From G039954875 sp047528275 (GTDB taxonomy: Bacteria > Bacteroidota > Bacteroidia > Flavobacteriales > Blattabacteriaceae), in the NCBI GenBank assembly GCA_047528275.1, contig CP180023.1, positions 868,001 through 932,000 of the forward strand: a stretch of 64,000 nucleotides of DNA. The letters run 5' to 3'. The position numbers and the translations under genes are program-made. Of the stretch, positions 40,640 to 48,882 are shown one piece after another. Below the pieces are notes generated by a model. The model was given only the letters and a program-made list of their open reading frames with translations. It did no database searches and was not told where the DNA came from. The number at the start of each line of letters is the position of its first letter. Position 1 is the first letter of the stretch.

Positions 40640-41719
40640 ATGTGGATGCGATTTAGAAAATTATCTATGGTGCCTCGTGTCGTATTTGGGCGTGGAGCCT
40701 TCAGCCAATTTACCGAAATCGTTGGACCAAAACGTAAAGGAAATCAACCTTTTATCTATCTCGTCGACCATTGTTTTGAGGGTAAAACTTTGGTAAAGCG
40801 TATCCCATTATATGAGGGCGACCAAATCCGTTTCATCGATACTATAGAAGAGCCTAAGACCACTCAGGTCGACGCACTCAGAGATGAATTGCAGGAGAAT
40901 TTTAGGAATGTGTCAGGTATCATCGGCTTGGGGGGGGGGAGCGTTTTGGATCTAGCGAAGGCCGTTGCTTTGATGATGATGCATCTAGGATCTTCTGCCC
41001 AATATCAGGGTTGGGACCTGCTTGATCGGCCAGGAGTCTATCATGTGGGCATCCCTACCTTATCGGGTACCGGGGCAGAGGTCTCGCGTACGGCGGTACT
41101 GACCGGTCCTGAGCGAAAATTGGGTTTAAATTCCGATTTCATTCCTTTTGATCAAGTAGTCCTTGATCCAGAACTCACACAAGGAGTGCCCATTGACCAA
41201 CGTTTTTATACAGGTATGGATTGCTACATCCACTGTGTAGAATCTTTAAATGGAACTTATCTCAACGACTTCAGTAAGAATTACGGCAAAAAAGCACTTG
41301 ACTTATGCTTGAAAGTTTTTCTTAAAAAAGATAATTGGGATGAGGCCTCTGATAATATGCTGATGATGGCTTCTTGGTATGGTGGTATGAGCATCACCTA
41401 TGCTCAAGTAGGGGTAGCTCATGCGATGAGCTATGGTCTATCTTATCTACTAGGTATCAAGCATGGAGTAGCTAATTGTATAGTTTTCGATCAATTGGAG
41501 GCATTTTATCCTGAAGGCAGTAAGGTATTCAAACAGATGGTAGAGAAACATCAGATTATCATACCTCAAGGAGTATGTGCAGGGTTGAGTGATGAGCAAT
41601 TTACACAGATGATCCAAGTGGCCTTGGGATTGGCCCCACTCTGGGAGAATGCACTTGGAAAAGATTGGACTCAGGTGATCACGCCCAGCATCTTGCGTAA
41701 GATATATGAAAAAATTTAG
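40640..41719 (+). CDS. kdnB: 3-deoxy-alpha-D-manno-octulosonate 8-oxidase (iron-type alcohol dehydrogenase)
   Basis: Group III metal-dependent alcohol dehydrogenase, 359 residues. It resembles Shewanella KdnB along the whole length, including SSAQYQGWDLL, GIPTLSGTGAEVSRTAVLTG, FYTGMDCYIHCVESL, AQVGVAHAMSYGLSYLLG and KHGVANCIVFD; the last three blocks hold the Asp and three His metal ligands. KdnB oxidises Kdo at C8 before transamination by KdnA to 8-amino-Kdo for lipopolysaccharide. NAD motif GLGGGSVLDLAKA is intact; it is encoded over a run of ten G. No kdnA lies nearby. Overlaps lysA by 14 bases, so the two are probably co-transcribed. Function by homology from memory. Confidence 0.82.
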   Translation: MWMRFRKLSMVPRVVFGRGAFSQFTEIVGPKRKGNQPFIYLVDHCFEGKTLVKRIPLYEGDQIRFIDTIEEPKTTQVDALRDELQENFRNVSGIIGLGGGSVLDLAKAVALMMMHLGSSAQYQGWDLLDRPGVYHVGIPTLSGTGAEVSRTAVLTGPERKLGLNSDFIPFDQVVLDPELTQGVPIDQRFYTGMDCYIHCVESLNGTYLNDFSKNYGKKALDLCLKVFLKKDNWDEASDNMLMMASWYGGMSITYAQVGVAHAMSYGLSYLLGIKHGVANCIVFDQLEAFYPEGSKVFKQMVEKHQIIIPQGVCAGLSDEQFTQMIQVALGLAPLWENALGKDWTQVITPSILRKIYEKI

Positions 41720-42947
41720 TGCGGTGGAAGATCAATATCAAATCGAAGGAGTAGATTTGGTCCAACTAGCTGGAAAATATGGTACGCCGCTGTATGTCTA
41801 TGATGCCGGTAAGATGGCTGCACAATACAAAGCGATGAAAAAGGCTTTTAGCGCTGTAGAAAATCTGAAGATCAATTACGCTTGTAAGGCTAATACTAAT
41901 CTGAATGTTTTGAAGCTTTTTCAAAAATTAGGCAGTGGCCTCGATACGGTCTCTATCCAAGAAGTTGAGATTGGCCTAAGAGCCGGTTTTGCTCTCCAAG
42001 ACATCCTCTATACGCCCAATGGGGTTTCTTTGATAGAGATCAAAAAAGCGGTGGATTTAGGCGTGCGAATCAATATAGACAATTTATCCATTCTCGAACA
42101 ACTTGGACACGATCATCCTGGTTATCCCGTAGGAATCCGAATCAATCCGCATATCATGGCCGGTGGTAATGTTAAGATCTCTGTCGGGCATATCGATTCG
42201 AAGTTCGGTATCTCTTATTATCAATTACCTCATATCAAGAGGATTATTGAGAATACTGGCTTGAAAATCGAGGGTATTCATATGCATACTGGATCAGATA
42301 TCTTGGATGTTGAAGTGTTTTTACAAGGAGCCGAAATCTTATTAGAAGTTGCAGGATCATTTCCGAATCTCGATTATGTCAATTTTGGTAGTGGCTTTAA
42401 GGTACCGTATAGAGAAGAAGATATTCAAACCGATGTAGGTCTTTTGGGACAAGCACTTACTGAAAGGTTTCATGCGTTTTGTAAAGCTTATGGGAAGTCG
42501 CTCTGTCTGATGTTTGAGCCGGGCAAGTTTCTGGTCAGTCTGGCAGGATATTTTTTAGCCAGTGTCAATGTGATCAAGCATACCACCTCTACGGTTTTTG
42601 CTGGAGTGGATTCAGGTTTTAATCACCTGATCCGTCCAATGTTTTATGATGCTTACCATCAAATCGATAATATTTCCAATTCAGCTGGCCGGATGCGATT
42701 TTACACAGTGGTGGGATACATCTGTGAGTCGGATACTTTTGGTTTGAATCGTAAGATCAGCGAGATCCGTGAGGGAGATGTCTTATGTTTTAAGAATGCT
42801 GGAGCTTATTGTTTCTCGATGGCTTCGAATTACAATTCACGTTATCGCCCAGCCGAGGTGATGGTCTATCAAGCTAAAGGCTACCTGATCAGAAAACGGG
42901 AGACGCTTCAAGATCTGCTTCGGCAAATCGTGGAAATAGAATGGTGA
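41706..42947 (+). CDS. lysA: Diaminopimelate decarboxylase
   Basis: PLP enzyme making lysine from meso-diaminopimelate, last step of the pathway. 413 residues, usual length. Visible: PLP lysine in NYACKANTNLNVLKL, GIHMHTGSDI, NFGSGFKVPY (Bacteroidota variant), EPGKFLVSLAGYFLASV and the substrate-binding cysteine region YICESDTFG. The start overlaps the end of kdnB by 14 bases. Intact, followed by an intrinsic terminator. With thrA (aspartokinase) it indicates that aspartate-family amino acids are still made. Confidence 0.95.
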   Translation: MKKFSAVEDQYQIEGVDLVQLAGKYGTPLYVYDAGKMAAQYKAMKKAFSAVENLKINYACKANTNLNVLKLFQKLGSGLDTVSIQEVEIGLRAGFALQDILYTPNGVSLIEIKKAVDLGVRINIDNLSILEQLGHDHPGYPVGIRINPHIMAGGNVKISVGHIDSKFGISYYQLPHIKRIIENTGLKIEGIHMHTGSDILDVEVFLQGAEILLEVAGSFPNLDYVNFGSGFKVPYREEDIQTDVGLLGQALTERFHAFCKAYGKSLCLMFEPGKFLVSLAGYFLASVNVIKHTTSTVFAGVDSGFNHLIRPMFYDAYHQIDNISNSAGRMRFYTVVGYICESDTFGLNRKISEIREGDVLCFKNAGAYCFSMASNYNSRYRPAEVMVYQAKGYLIRKRETLQDLLRQIVEIEW

Positions 42948-42953
42948 AGGTAC

Positions 42954-42988
42954 AAAAAAGCTCTAGGGACAAGATCTACAGCTTTTTT
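42954..42988 (+). terminator. Intrinsic terminator of kdnB-lysA
   Basis: AAAAAAGCT / AGCTTTTTT, 9-bp arms with a 17-base loop and a T run on the descending arm, starting 6 bases after the lysA stop. It makes the 66-codon reading frame across 42941-43141 unlikely to be a gene. Confidence 0.65.
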
Positions 42989-43177
42989 ACGGATCCTTAC
43001 TCCACTGTCATTGGTGATGAGCGTTTTTTTTTGAGAAATGCTCTCATCTTTGGGTTTTACTGGACTAGACTTAAGATAGTAGTGTTAGATTTTTTTTTAT
43101 ATCTTAAAAGGTATACAAAGTTTTCAATTTTTATGGGATAATATGCTTTTTTAGATGGTGTTATATTTGGTTAGGGC

Positions 43178-43208
43178 TTGGTCGATGTGGAAAAAGCTGT
43201 TATATTTG
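43178..43208 (+). promoter_or_regulatory. tRNA-Ser promoter (TTG-20-TATATTTG)
   Basis: TTG at 43178-43180, exactly 20 bases, TATATTTG at 43201-43208, and the tRNA starts 9 bases after. This is the clearest promoter in the window and shows that the Bacteroidota consensus applies. Confidence 0.8.
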
Positions 43209-43217
43209 CCATATTTT

Positions 43218-43302
43218 GGAGAGATGGCAGAGTGGTCGATTGCGGCGGTCTTGAAAACCGTTGGGGATAACACCTCCGGGGGTTCGAATCCCTCTCTCTC
43301 CG
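43218..43302 (+). tRNA. tRNA-Ser (UGA)
   Basis: 85 bases with acceptor stem GGAGAGA/TCTCTCC and discriminator G, D-arm, anticodon stem CGGT/ACCG with loop CTTGAAA (anticodon TGA at 43252-43254), a long class II variable arm (TTGGGGATAACACCTCC region) and T-arm GGGGGTTCGAATCCC. CCA is not encoded. The long variable arm and the anticodon identify serine. Confidence 0.97.
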
Positions 43303-43731
43303 CTTCATGAAAGAATAACATGGTAAAAAATAATTATCACCAATATAGAATCTAAAAGATTATCAATAAAACATTAAAAAATAATTACTCTTACCCCTAT
43401 TTTTTTTTTCATTAATGAGGATGGATTTTATCTTGAATTTACCCAAGTCCGATTTGTTGTTTTTTTTTGCTATTGATGTTTAATTAAGGGTTTTTACCGG
43501 GTAAGATTGGTTTGTTTTATATTCATAAAAGGTATGATTTTGTCAAGCCGGTTTTTGATATGATTGATGGTGATTATCTCATACTCGAGATATTATCTTT
43601 AGAATTGATAATAATTCAAAATAAATTTTTTTAAAAAAAATTCATTAAATATTATTAAATTTATATACATGTATATTATAATGAAATGGTAAATTTTTAA
43701 TTTTAATTATAGATGTATACAGAAAAAACTT
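43303..43731. other. Gene-free decayed stretch
   Basis: AT-rich; short coding-like plus-strand pieces around 43440-43600 (for example PKSDLLFFFAIDV and FYIHKRYDFVKPVFDMIDGD) cannot be assigned. A T/A palindrome lies near 43628-43645. Confidence 0.4.
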
Positions 43732-43753
43732 TGATAGAGTAGGGATGATTTAA
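43732..43753 (+). repeat. Conserved block upstream of peptide copy 1
   Basis: TGATAGAGTAGGGATGATTT. Nearly the same block precedes copies 2 (45531-45553, TCAATAGAGTAGGGATAACT) and 3 (45885-45910, TCAATAGAGTAGTGGTGAAT), always 9 to 16 bases before the reading frame. It is shared untranslated sequence of a duplicated gene unit and may hold promoter or leader signals. Confidence 0.6.
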
Positions 43754-43758
43754 ATGTT

Positions 43759-43869
43759 ATGAAACTCGAGAAGTTGGCTTGTTTTGAGAAGCAATTGACC
43801 AAGAAGGATCAATATTTAACAAAGAGGAATTGTATGAGAAATTTTGGAGAATTGGTTCTACTAACTTAG
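43759..43869 (+). CDS. RiPP precursor-like peptide, copy 1
   Basis: 36-residue reading frame beginning MKLEKLACFEKQLTKKDQYL and ending FGELVLLT before TAG. The first 16 residues match copies 2 and 3 (KLEKLISFQ..KQLAKKD, MKLYELFSF), and the copies sit around grasp-with-spasm maturase remnants, the place where leader peptides of that system lie. The MKLxKLxxF leader start fits rSAM/ATP-grasp precursor peptides of Bacteroidota. The C-terminal part differs from copy 2, lacks GG, and may be shifted out of frame. Whether it is still translated is unknown; its maturases are dead. Confidence 0.45.
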   Translation: MKLEKLACFEKQLTKKDQYLTKRNCMRNFGELVLLT

Positions 43870-43998
43870 TTTTTTTTACTACTATTACACCATAAGGGCT
43901 TGGTAAATATGTATTTATAGATAATGATAATCAATAATTTGATATATTTATAAATAGTGATATATGATTATTTTCCCTCATATATAAATTCTATATAA

Positions 43999-44470
43999 AA
44001 TGATCCTTCTTATCAGTCAACATACAGTAGATGCTACGACTGATCTGATGCGCGATTAGATAATGCATCTGTTCGGTAATGTCCTCAGGGTAAATGGTAA
44101 TCACTTGATCGAGAATGAAGCTTTTTTATTGTATTTGTCAGGTGAGAAGAAATAGATATCTCTGAGAGAGATTGACTTTAACCGGGTTAATATCCTATGG
44201 TTTCAGCGATGGATGTATGATAGCCTGTACGATTTATTCGGTTGGAAAGAAGGGTAGTCGGATCTTCATCATTATATCAAGTAATGAGTTCCATGGGCTT
44301 TTAGACTATTTTTTTTCAATTACTGAAGGATAAGAAATGATTGGACTAACATCTGATCCTCTCTCCTTTTTCTTTGAAGGTTGAAACTCCGGTATTCCTT
44401 TCGTGTTCTCAAGGGAGCTGAGTCCTTTTTGATGAAGTCTGTCAAGATTAAAAAAATCCATACTGCAGGG
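43999..44470 (+). pseudogene. gwsG: Grasp-with-spasm ATP-grasp peptide maturase, N-terminal part
   Basis: Starts MILLISQHTVDATTDLMRD, stop, IMHLFGNVLRVNGNHLIENE, then SLREIDFNRVNILWFQRWM. This is the N-terminal domain of the GwsG family (MILIxSxxxDxSTxxVxDWL, KxxRIN, WYRRW). The family has about 320 residues; after 44300 only short uncertain pieces follow, and the ATP-grasp catalytic core is not recognisable, so much of the 3' half seems deleted. Directly precedes the SPASM maturase remnant. Confidence 0.7.
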
Positions 44471-44534
44471 ATGTTATGCTATTCTTTTCTTAAACCGATT
44501 AGCAAGTTTAAGGTAGAAGATTTGAAAGAAGATA

Positions 44535-45493
44535 ATGATGAATAAGAAGATAAAACTCTTCAGTTGTTCCCTTCCAGTAAAGGGTACCAAGAGAAGTATC
44601 GTTTGCGATGTATAGCGGGGGGATTTCATTACATCCCCAACGTATTGCACAACTTGTTGTTGCAAGTATGATGATCAGACGGTAGTTGAAATAATAATTA
44701 CTTTTGATTATCCTGAAGATAAGAAAATGGTAGAGGAATATATCAGCTCTCTCGCTTAAAAGGAATATATTTTTTCACCGATTGTCCTGAGCTCTATCCG
44801 CCGATTTCTATGAAATATGATACGCCGTATACCATTTTGAACGCGATTATCGATCAGATCGATCAATTGGGTTGTATAAGAATTGAGGTGAGTTGCTTTG
44901 GCCTGTCAATCAAGAGACTTTTTTATAAACCTTAGCTCTTTTTGAGAAGATCGGTATTAAACTTATTCAAATGGTGATCCCTTATAGGGTTTTCTATCTC
45001 ATTTCTTTTTAAAAGAGTTTTATGGAAAGTATTAGGGTTTGGAGATATATTGATACACGGTGTACCCGAGATTAGAGATAACGAAGAGTTATCCATCGAT
45101 TGGTCAAAATACAGGATCAAGGACTATATGATTTATGGAGTTATAGATGAGGCCCATTTCTGTTGCAGAGTTTCGTTTTTTTTTTCGAATCGAAGCATTT
45201 TAATAATTGTCTCCATCATAAGATTTTTATAGAGGTGTACGGAGAAATCAAAAAATACCCCTCTCTTCCTAAGACTTATGGGAATATCAAAACTACTACT
45301 TTGCAGTAAGCCTTGGATCATCCAGAATTCATGGAGATTTGGAGCATCAACAAAGATCAAATCGAGGTCTGCAAAGACTATGAATTCCTCTATATCTGTA
45401 TCGACTGTATGGCTTATCCGCCAGATCATAAAAATATTTATAAGTAAAGCCTTTGAATTGTGCGTATGATCCTTATCCCCCTACTTGTAGGGG
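44535..45493 (+). pseudogene. gwsS: Grasp-with-spasm SPASM-domain peptide maturase
   Basis: ATG at 44535 gives MMNKKIKLFSCSLPVKGTKR then SIVCDV and a stop; the family begins KLFSxCxPVKGxKRSIICDL. Then HYIPNVLHNLL, FFTDCPELYPPISMKYDTPY with TILNAIID and QLGC (44780-44885), NNCLHHKIFIEVYGEIKKYP, SLPKTYGNIKTTTL, ALDHPEFMEIW, and the SPASM block DQIEVCKDYEFLYICIDC (45355-45410), ending KPLNCAYDPYPPTCRGN. Full length (about 320 codons) in correct order. One SPASM cysteine (IKNCPS in the family) is Tyr here, and stops and frameshifts kill the gene. Relation to family by remembered sequence pattern. Confidence 0.78.
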
Positions 45494-45530
45494 GAATTGA
45501 TCTTACTTACAAGTAACTCACGAAAAGCCT

Positions 45531-45688
45531 TCAATAGAGTAGGGATAACTTAATCCTAACATCATTAAACTCGAGAAGTTGATTTCTTTTCAAAGCAGTT
45601 GGCAAAGAAAGATTGTTTTACCATAGAAGGTGGTCAGTCTCCGATTCAGCTTTTGCCTCCACCTCACGATCCTAGTTTATTGACTTAA
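45531..45688 (+). pseudogene. RiPP precursor-like peptide, copy 2, with double-glycine leader
   Basis: The conserved upstream block (45531-45553) is followed at 45564 by ATT in place of ATG, then KLEKLISFQ; a one-base deletion shifts the frame, after which KQLAKKDCFTIEGG and QSPIQLLPPPHDPSLLT run to TAA at 45686. Restoring one base and the start codon gives a 41-residue precursor: a leader of about 24 residues ending IEGG, the usual cut site of a C39 peptidase, and a Pro-rich core of 17 residues. A C39-type exporter remnant lies just downstream, which supports this reading. Confidence 0.6.
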
Positions 45689-45884
45689 TTTACTTTAAAT
45701 ATTGATGATAATTAATTTACAGTAAAATTGATCTAATATCAATCCTAATTAAAGATCTTGATGAGATTTAATGAATAGTATTAGGAAGTGAATCATATCT
45801 ACTTCTTATTCCATTTATTAGATGAGGTATAGAAAATCATCTATATCAAGGGGGGGCTCATACGGGAAGCGTCCTAAGAATTCT

Positions 45885-45980
45885 TCAATAGAGTAGTGGT
45901 GAATTAAAATTATTCATGTGATGAAACTTTATGAGTTGTTCTCTTTTAGGAAGTCGTATTCACTTTCTGTTTTTTTTTAG
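45885..45980 (+). pseudogene. RiPP precursor-like peptide, copy 3
   Basis: Upstream block TCAATAGAGTAGTGGTGAAT, then ATG at 45921 with MKLYELFSFRKSYSLSVFF and a stop. The first nine residues match the other copies; the frame ends early in a T8 run, probably a slippage mutation. No core can be read. Confidence 0.5.
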
Positions 45981-46239
45981 GGAGATCAGACTATTATTGC
46001 TGTATAAAGGTGTAAAAAAAGATGGTAGTCCTTTTTCTAGGAGAAAACTGAGATAAATTGTTTTGTTAAGAAAGTAGAATGATTATATTTAGTTTCTGTA
46101 TTTGCTCTAGGTCGGGAGTTTAAAAGTCGTAATGATTCCTATGAAGAGTAATCTGTGAGAGTTGATATGAATGTATGGGTAGATTTCGATCTTTCAGATA
46201 TTTAAAAATAATAGTGATACCTTGTATGAAGTGGGAAAG

Positions 46240-47620
46240 ACTTCCCCAGTACTACAACTTAATGAGAAGGATTTTAAACCTACTTATATCCGGATCATAG
46301 CTAATTTTACAGAAAAATCATCTCCTTAGAAAAGCTTCCGCCAGTTGAGTAAAACTACATGGGAAGGTAGTATCATGGAGCTTGAGCGGAAACGATAGAA
46401 AAAATAGGATTTCGTACTCTAGGTGTCATGATTGATCATTTTACGTGAAACAAGAGGCTCCTTGTCTTGTGTATCGTACATTGGAATAAAAACTATTTTG
46501 TGGTAGTCTATAAAGATCAAGGACAATATCGTTTATGTTTCGGATCTAGATTTTGGTTTAATCAACTTATGATCAAAAAGATTTTTTAGAACGTTGGATC
46601 GATTCTAAAGCTATTGAAACTATTAAAAAGGGTATCATTTTACTCTTCGAACCTACTCCGGAATTTTATCAGAACGATTGGGTTGAAAAATTTAACAAGC
46701 AAAGTTTTCAATTCCTATTTCCTTATAAAAAACTCATTTTTCAGCTTTTATTGGGATTGTTAGCCGGCAATTTATTCTAATTGATTTTTTCATTCCTGAA
46801 TCAAAGTGTAGTGTATATTAGTAAACAAAACCAGGACATCTAATTTATCTACTTGATTTTAGTGGATCAATTAATGCTTTTTTTGGAATAGATGAGTATA
46901 GAATTTATCAGGAGTTGGATCCTTTTGCATTTGAGTACTCGGATCAATATCTTTTTGATCTCATACTTTTTATTAAGCTCATGCGGTTGTCTATCAGATT
47001 TTTTGATACTAGCATGACGGATGATACCCTTCAACAGATTAACGATCATAATAGTATCGAAAAACTATTAAAGCAAAGCATTTTAAATACACTTTTTTCT
47101 GTGCTGAATTTTTTCATTTTCGGTTTGGTGTTAGCCTTCTATGATCTGAATATATTTTGGATTTTTCTTATTAGTAGTGTGTTTTATGTCATCTGGGTGA
47201 TCCTTTTCTTGAAAAAAAATTGTAAAATGAATTATAAAAATTCTTCTCAGGTGGGGCAGGATCAGATCAAAGTCATTGAGTTGATTAATGGTATGTAAAA
47301 GATCAAACTCTAAAATACCAATCGGTAAAAGTATTAGAGATGGAGTTGATACAGACGCATTTGTTTAAGCTGGCTACTAAATCTTTGGTTGTCGAGCAAA
47401 CCTAGAGTATGAGTTCTTCATTTATCTACAAGCTTAAAAACACTTTAATCATCTTTTTTTTTTGGTGACACTAGTTATGAAAGGATAATTCATCTTGAAT
47501 ATGATGATTTCTGTATAATATGTTATTGAACAACTCAATATTCCAGTATTACAAATGGTCAATTTCATATGATCAGTATAAAATATCAAGATCGGTCTAG
47601 AATGTTTGGGAGAAATCTAT
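46240..47620 (+). pseudogene. C39-peptidase ABC exporter, ATPase domain deleted
   Basis: Transporter that would cut leaders after GG and export the peptide. Peptidase domain: DFKPTYIRIIANF (family DCGPxCLRMIAKYYG; the catalytic Cys codon and the Gly are changed), LRQLSKTTWEGS, EKIGFRTLGVMIDHF, PCLVYRTLE corresponding to PCIVHWN, NYFVVVYK with the histidine lost. Membrane part: PTPEFYQNDWVEKFNKQSFQ, RTSIEFIRSWILLHLSTRI-like sequence in a second frame, DTSMTDDTLQQINDHNSIEK (47010-47060), VLAFYDLNIFWIFL and VIWVILFLKKN. After MVNFI and ECLGEIYS (about 47560-47615) the sequence jumps into the HlyD remnant; no Walker motifs exist. A deletion of roughly 1 kb is inferred. Confidence 0.8.
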
Positions 47621-47624
47621 TCAG

Positions 47625-48711
47625 GTTCCGGTAGAGAAGATAGAAGCTAAAGTCAGTGGACGCATTGTTCCTTTGTTTATTAAGGATTATCAGCAAGTCA
47701 AAAAAGGATAAATCTTGGTCCCTATTATCCAATCAGGTTGATTATCAAGATATACTTATCCTAAAAAAGCTCTTGTATGCTACTTTTGCAGATCTTTTTG
47801 GTTTATCCTTTCCAATAAGAACGTACCACCTTTCTCTCTTTGTGTGAAATAAAGCCTGCTTATTTAGATTTTAAGAAGAGTTATACCGAATATCAGACTT
47901 GTATCTCAGTTCACATACTCCTGAGGTATCCTCTTCCAATGAGTTACTGACCGAACTAGATATATAGATGTAAGAAATCTGCGCACAATTGGACATTCAG
48001 AGACAAAACCTTCGAATACGTCAAAAAATAAAGAGGTCGGGCATAACGTCTGTTTGATGAGATGGGGTGATATCGGTCCAAGAATTCGAGAAGAAAAGTA
48101 TGGAGTATCTATCCGATTAAAATCGTTGTTAAGAGCTTTTGCTCAAAATTTCATGCATTAATTGAGAGATGAATATCGCTGAGAAAGTACTCAAGGTAAT
48201 AGACGTATTCAAAAAATAGCAGAATACCAAACATCTCAATGCTGTCATTCAGACGTATAATCAACTAAAAAAGTATCATCAGAGATTGGGAAATGAAATA
48301 TTTCCTTACGGCCTCTATCGATAGCGTGGTAAGATTTTAGAAATATTGAGGAGAGAATCAGTTTATCAAGCAGATAGAGTTGATACTGATTATCCTGCTC
48401 GAATCTGATAAGGGAATTTTTTGGAAGATCATCCTACCACCTAAGAATATGGGTAAGATCAAGTCTGGGTAAAAGGTCTTGATCAGGTTGTACAATTATC
48501 TATATCAAAGGTTTGAGATTGTACTTGGACGAATCAAGCGTATATCCCTGTTACAGATGAGCAGGGTAATTATTGTGTAGAAGTATCTTTGCTTGGGCTG
48601 CTCAAAATCATACATCGTAAGCATATTGTATTCAAACTGGAGATGCAGGGTACGGCTGAAATCATCACCGAAAATATTCCTTTAATAGAACGAATGTTTT
48701 ACTCATTTTAA
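47625..48711 (+). pseudogene. HlyD-family export adaptor, N-terminus missing
   Basis: Begins inside the protein: VEKIEAKVSGRIVPLFIKDY then QQVKKG, the biotinyl-lipoyl-like half. Continues YLDFKKSYTEYQTCIS, NELLTELDI, QEFEKKSMEYLSD (hairpin helices), GKIKSG and VLIRLYNYLYQRFEIVLGRI, VTDEQGNYCVEVSLLGLLKI, and ends MQGTAEIITENIPLIERMFY, SF and TAA at 48709. This is the complete C-terminal beta-barrel and membrane-proximal end of the HlyD adaptor that partners C39 ABC exporters in Bacteroidota peptide loci. The transmembrane N-terminus is missing, removed by the same deletion as the ABC ATPase domain. Confidence 0.8.
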
Positions 48712-48796
48712 AAAAAATTTCAGTATAATAAATAAAATGCTGGACAAGTCTTTCTCAATACTGTGATTATTCAAAAAATCTTCTACAACCTTTTTT

Positions 48797-48823
48797 TTTG
48801 TGTTTAGAAAAACAGTACCTTTG
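48797..48823 (+). promoter_or_regulatory. greA promoter
   Basis: TACCTTTG at 48816-48823 matches TAnnTTTG. Upstream is a T9 run ending in TTTG (48797-48800), 15 bases from the -7 element rather than 20. Predicted start is about 48830, immediately before a GC-rich hairpin. Confidence 0.6.
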
Positions 48824-48832
48824 TGCATATAC

Positions 48833-48855
48833 CCCGGGCTGCGTAGGAGCCCGGG
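48833..48855 (+). promoter_or_regulatory. 5'-end hairpin of greA mRNA
   Basis: CCCGGGCT / AGCCCGGG, a perfect 8-bp GC-rich stem with loop GCGTAGG, starting at or within a few bases of the predicted transcript start, followed by CTTGTTTTATTT. It looks like a terminator but lies in the leader of greA, 27 bases before the start codon. Possible roles: attenuation or protection of the 5' end. Confidence 0.6.
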
Positions 48856-48882
48856 CTTGTTTTATTTAAAAAATTGAGTATC

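Noticed and set aside
42941..43141. 66-codon open frame overlapping the lysA stop
   Set aside because: An intrinsic terminator with 9-bp arms (42954-42988) lies within it and the protein shows no conserved pattern.
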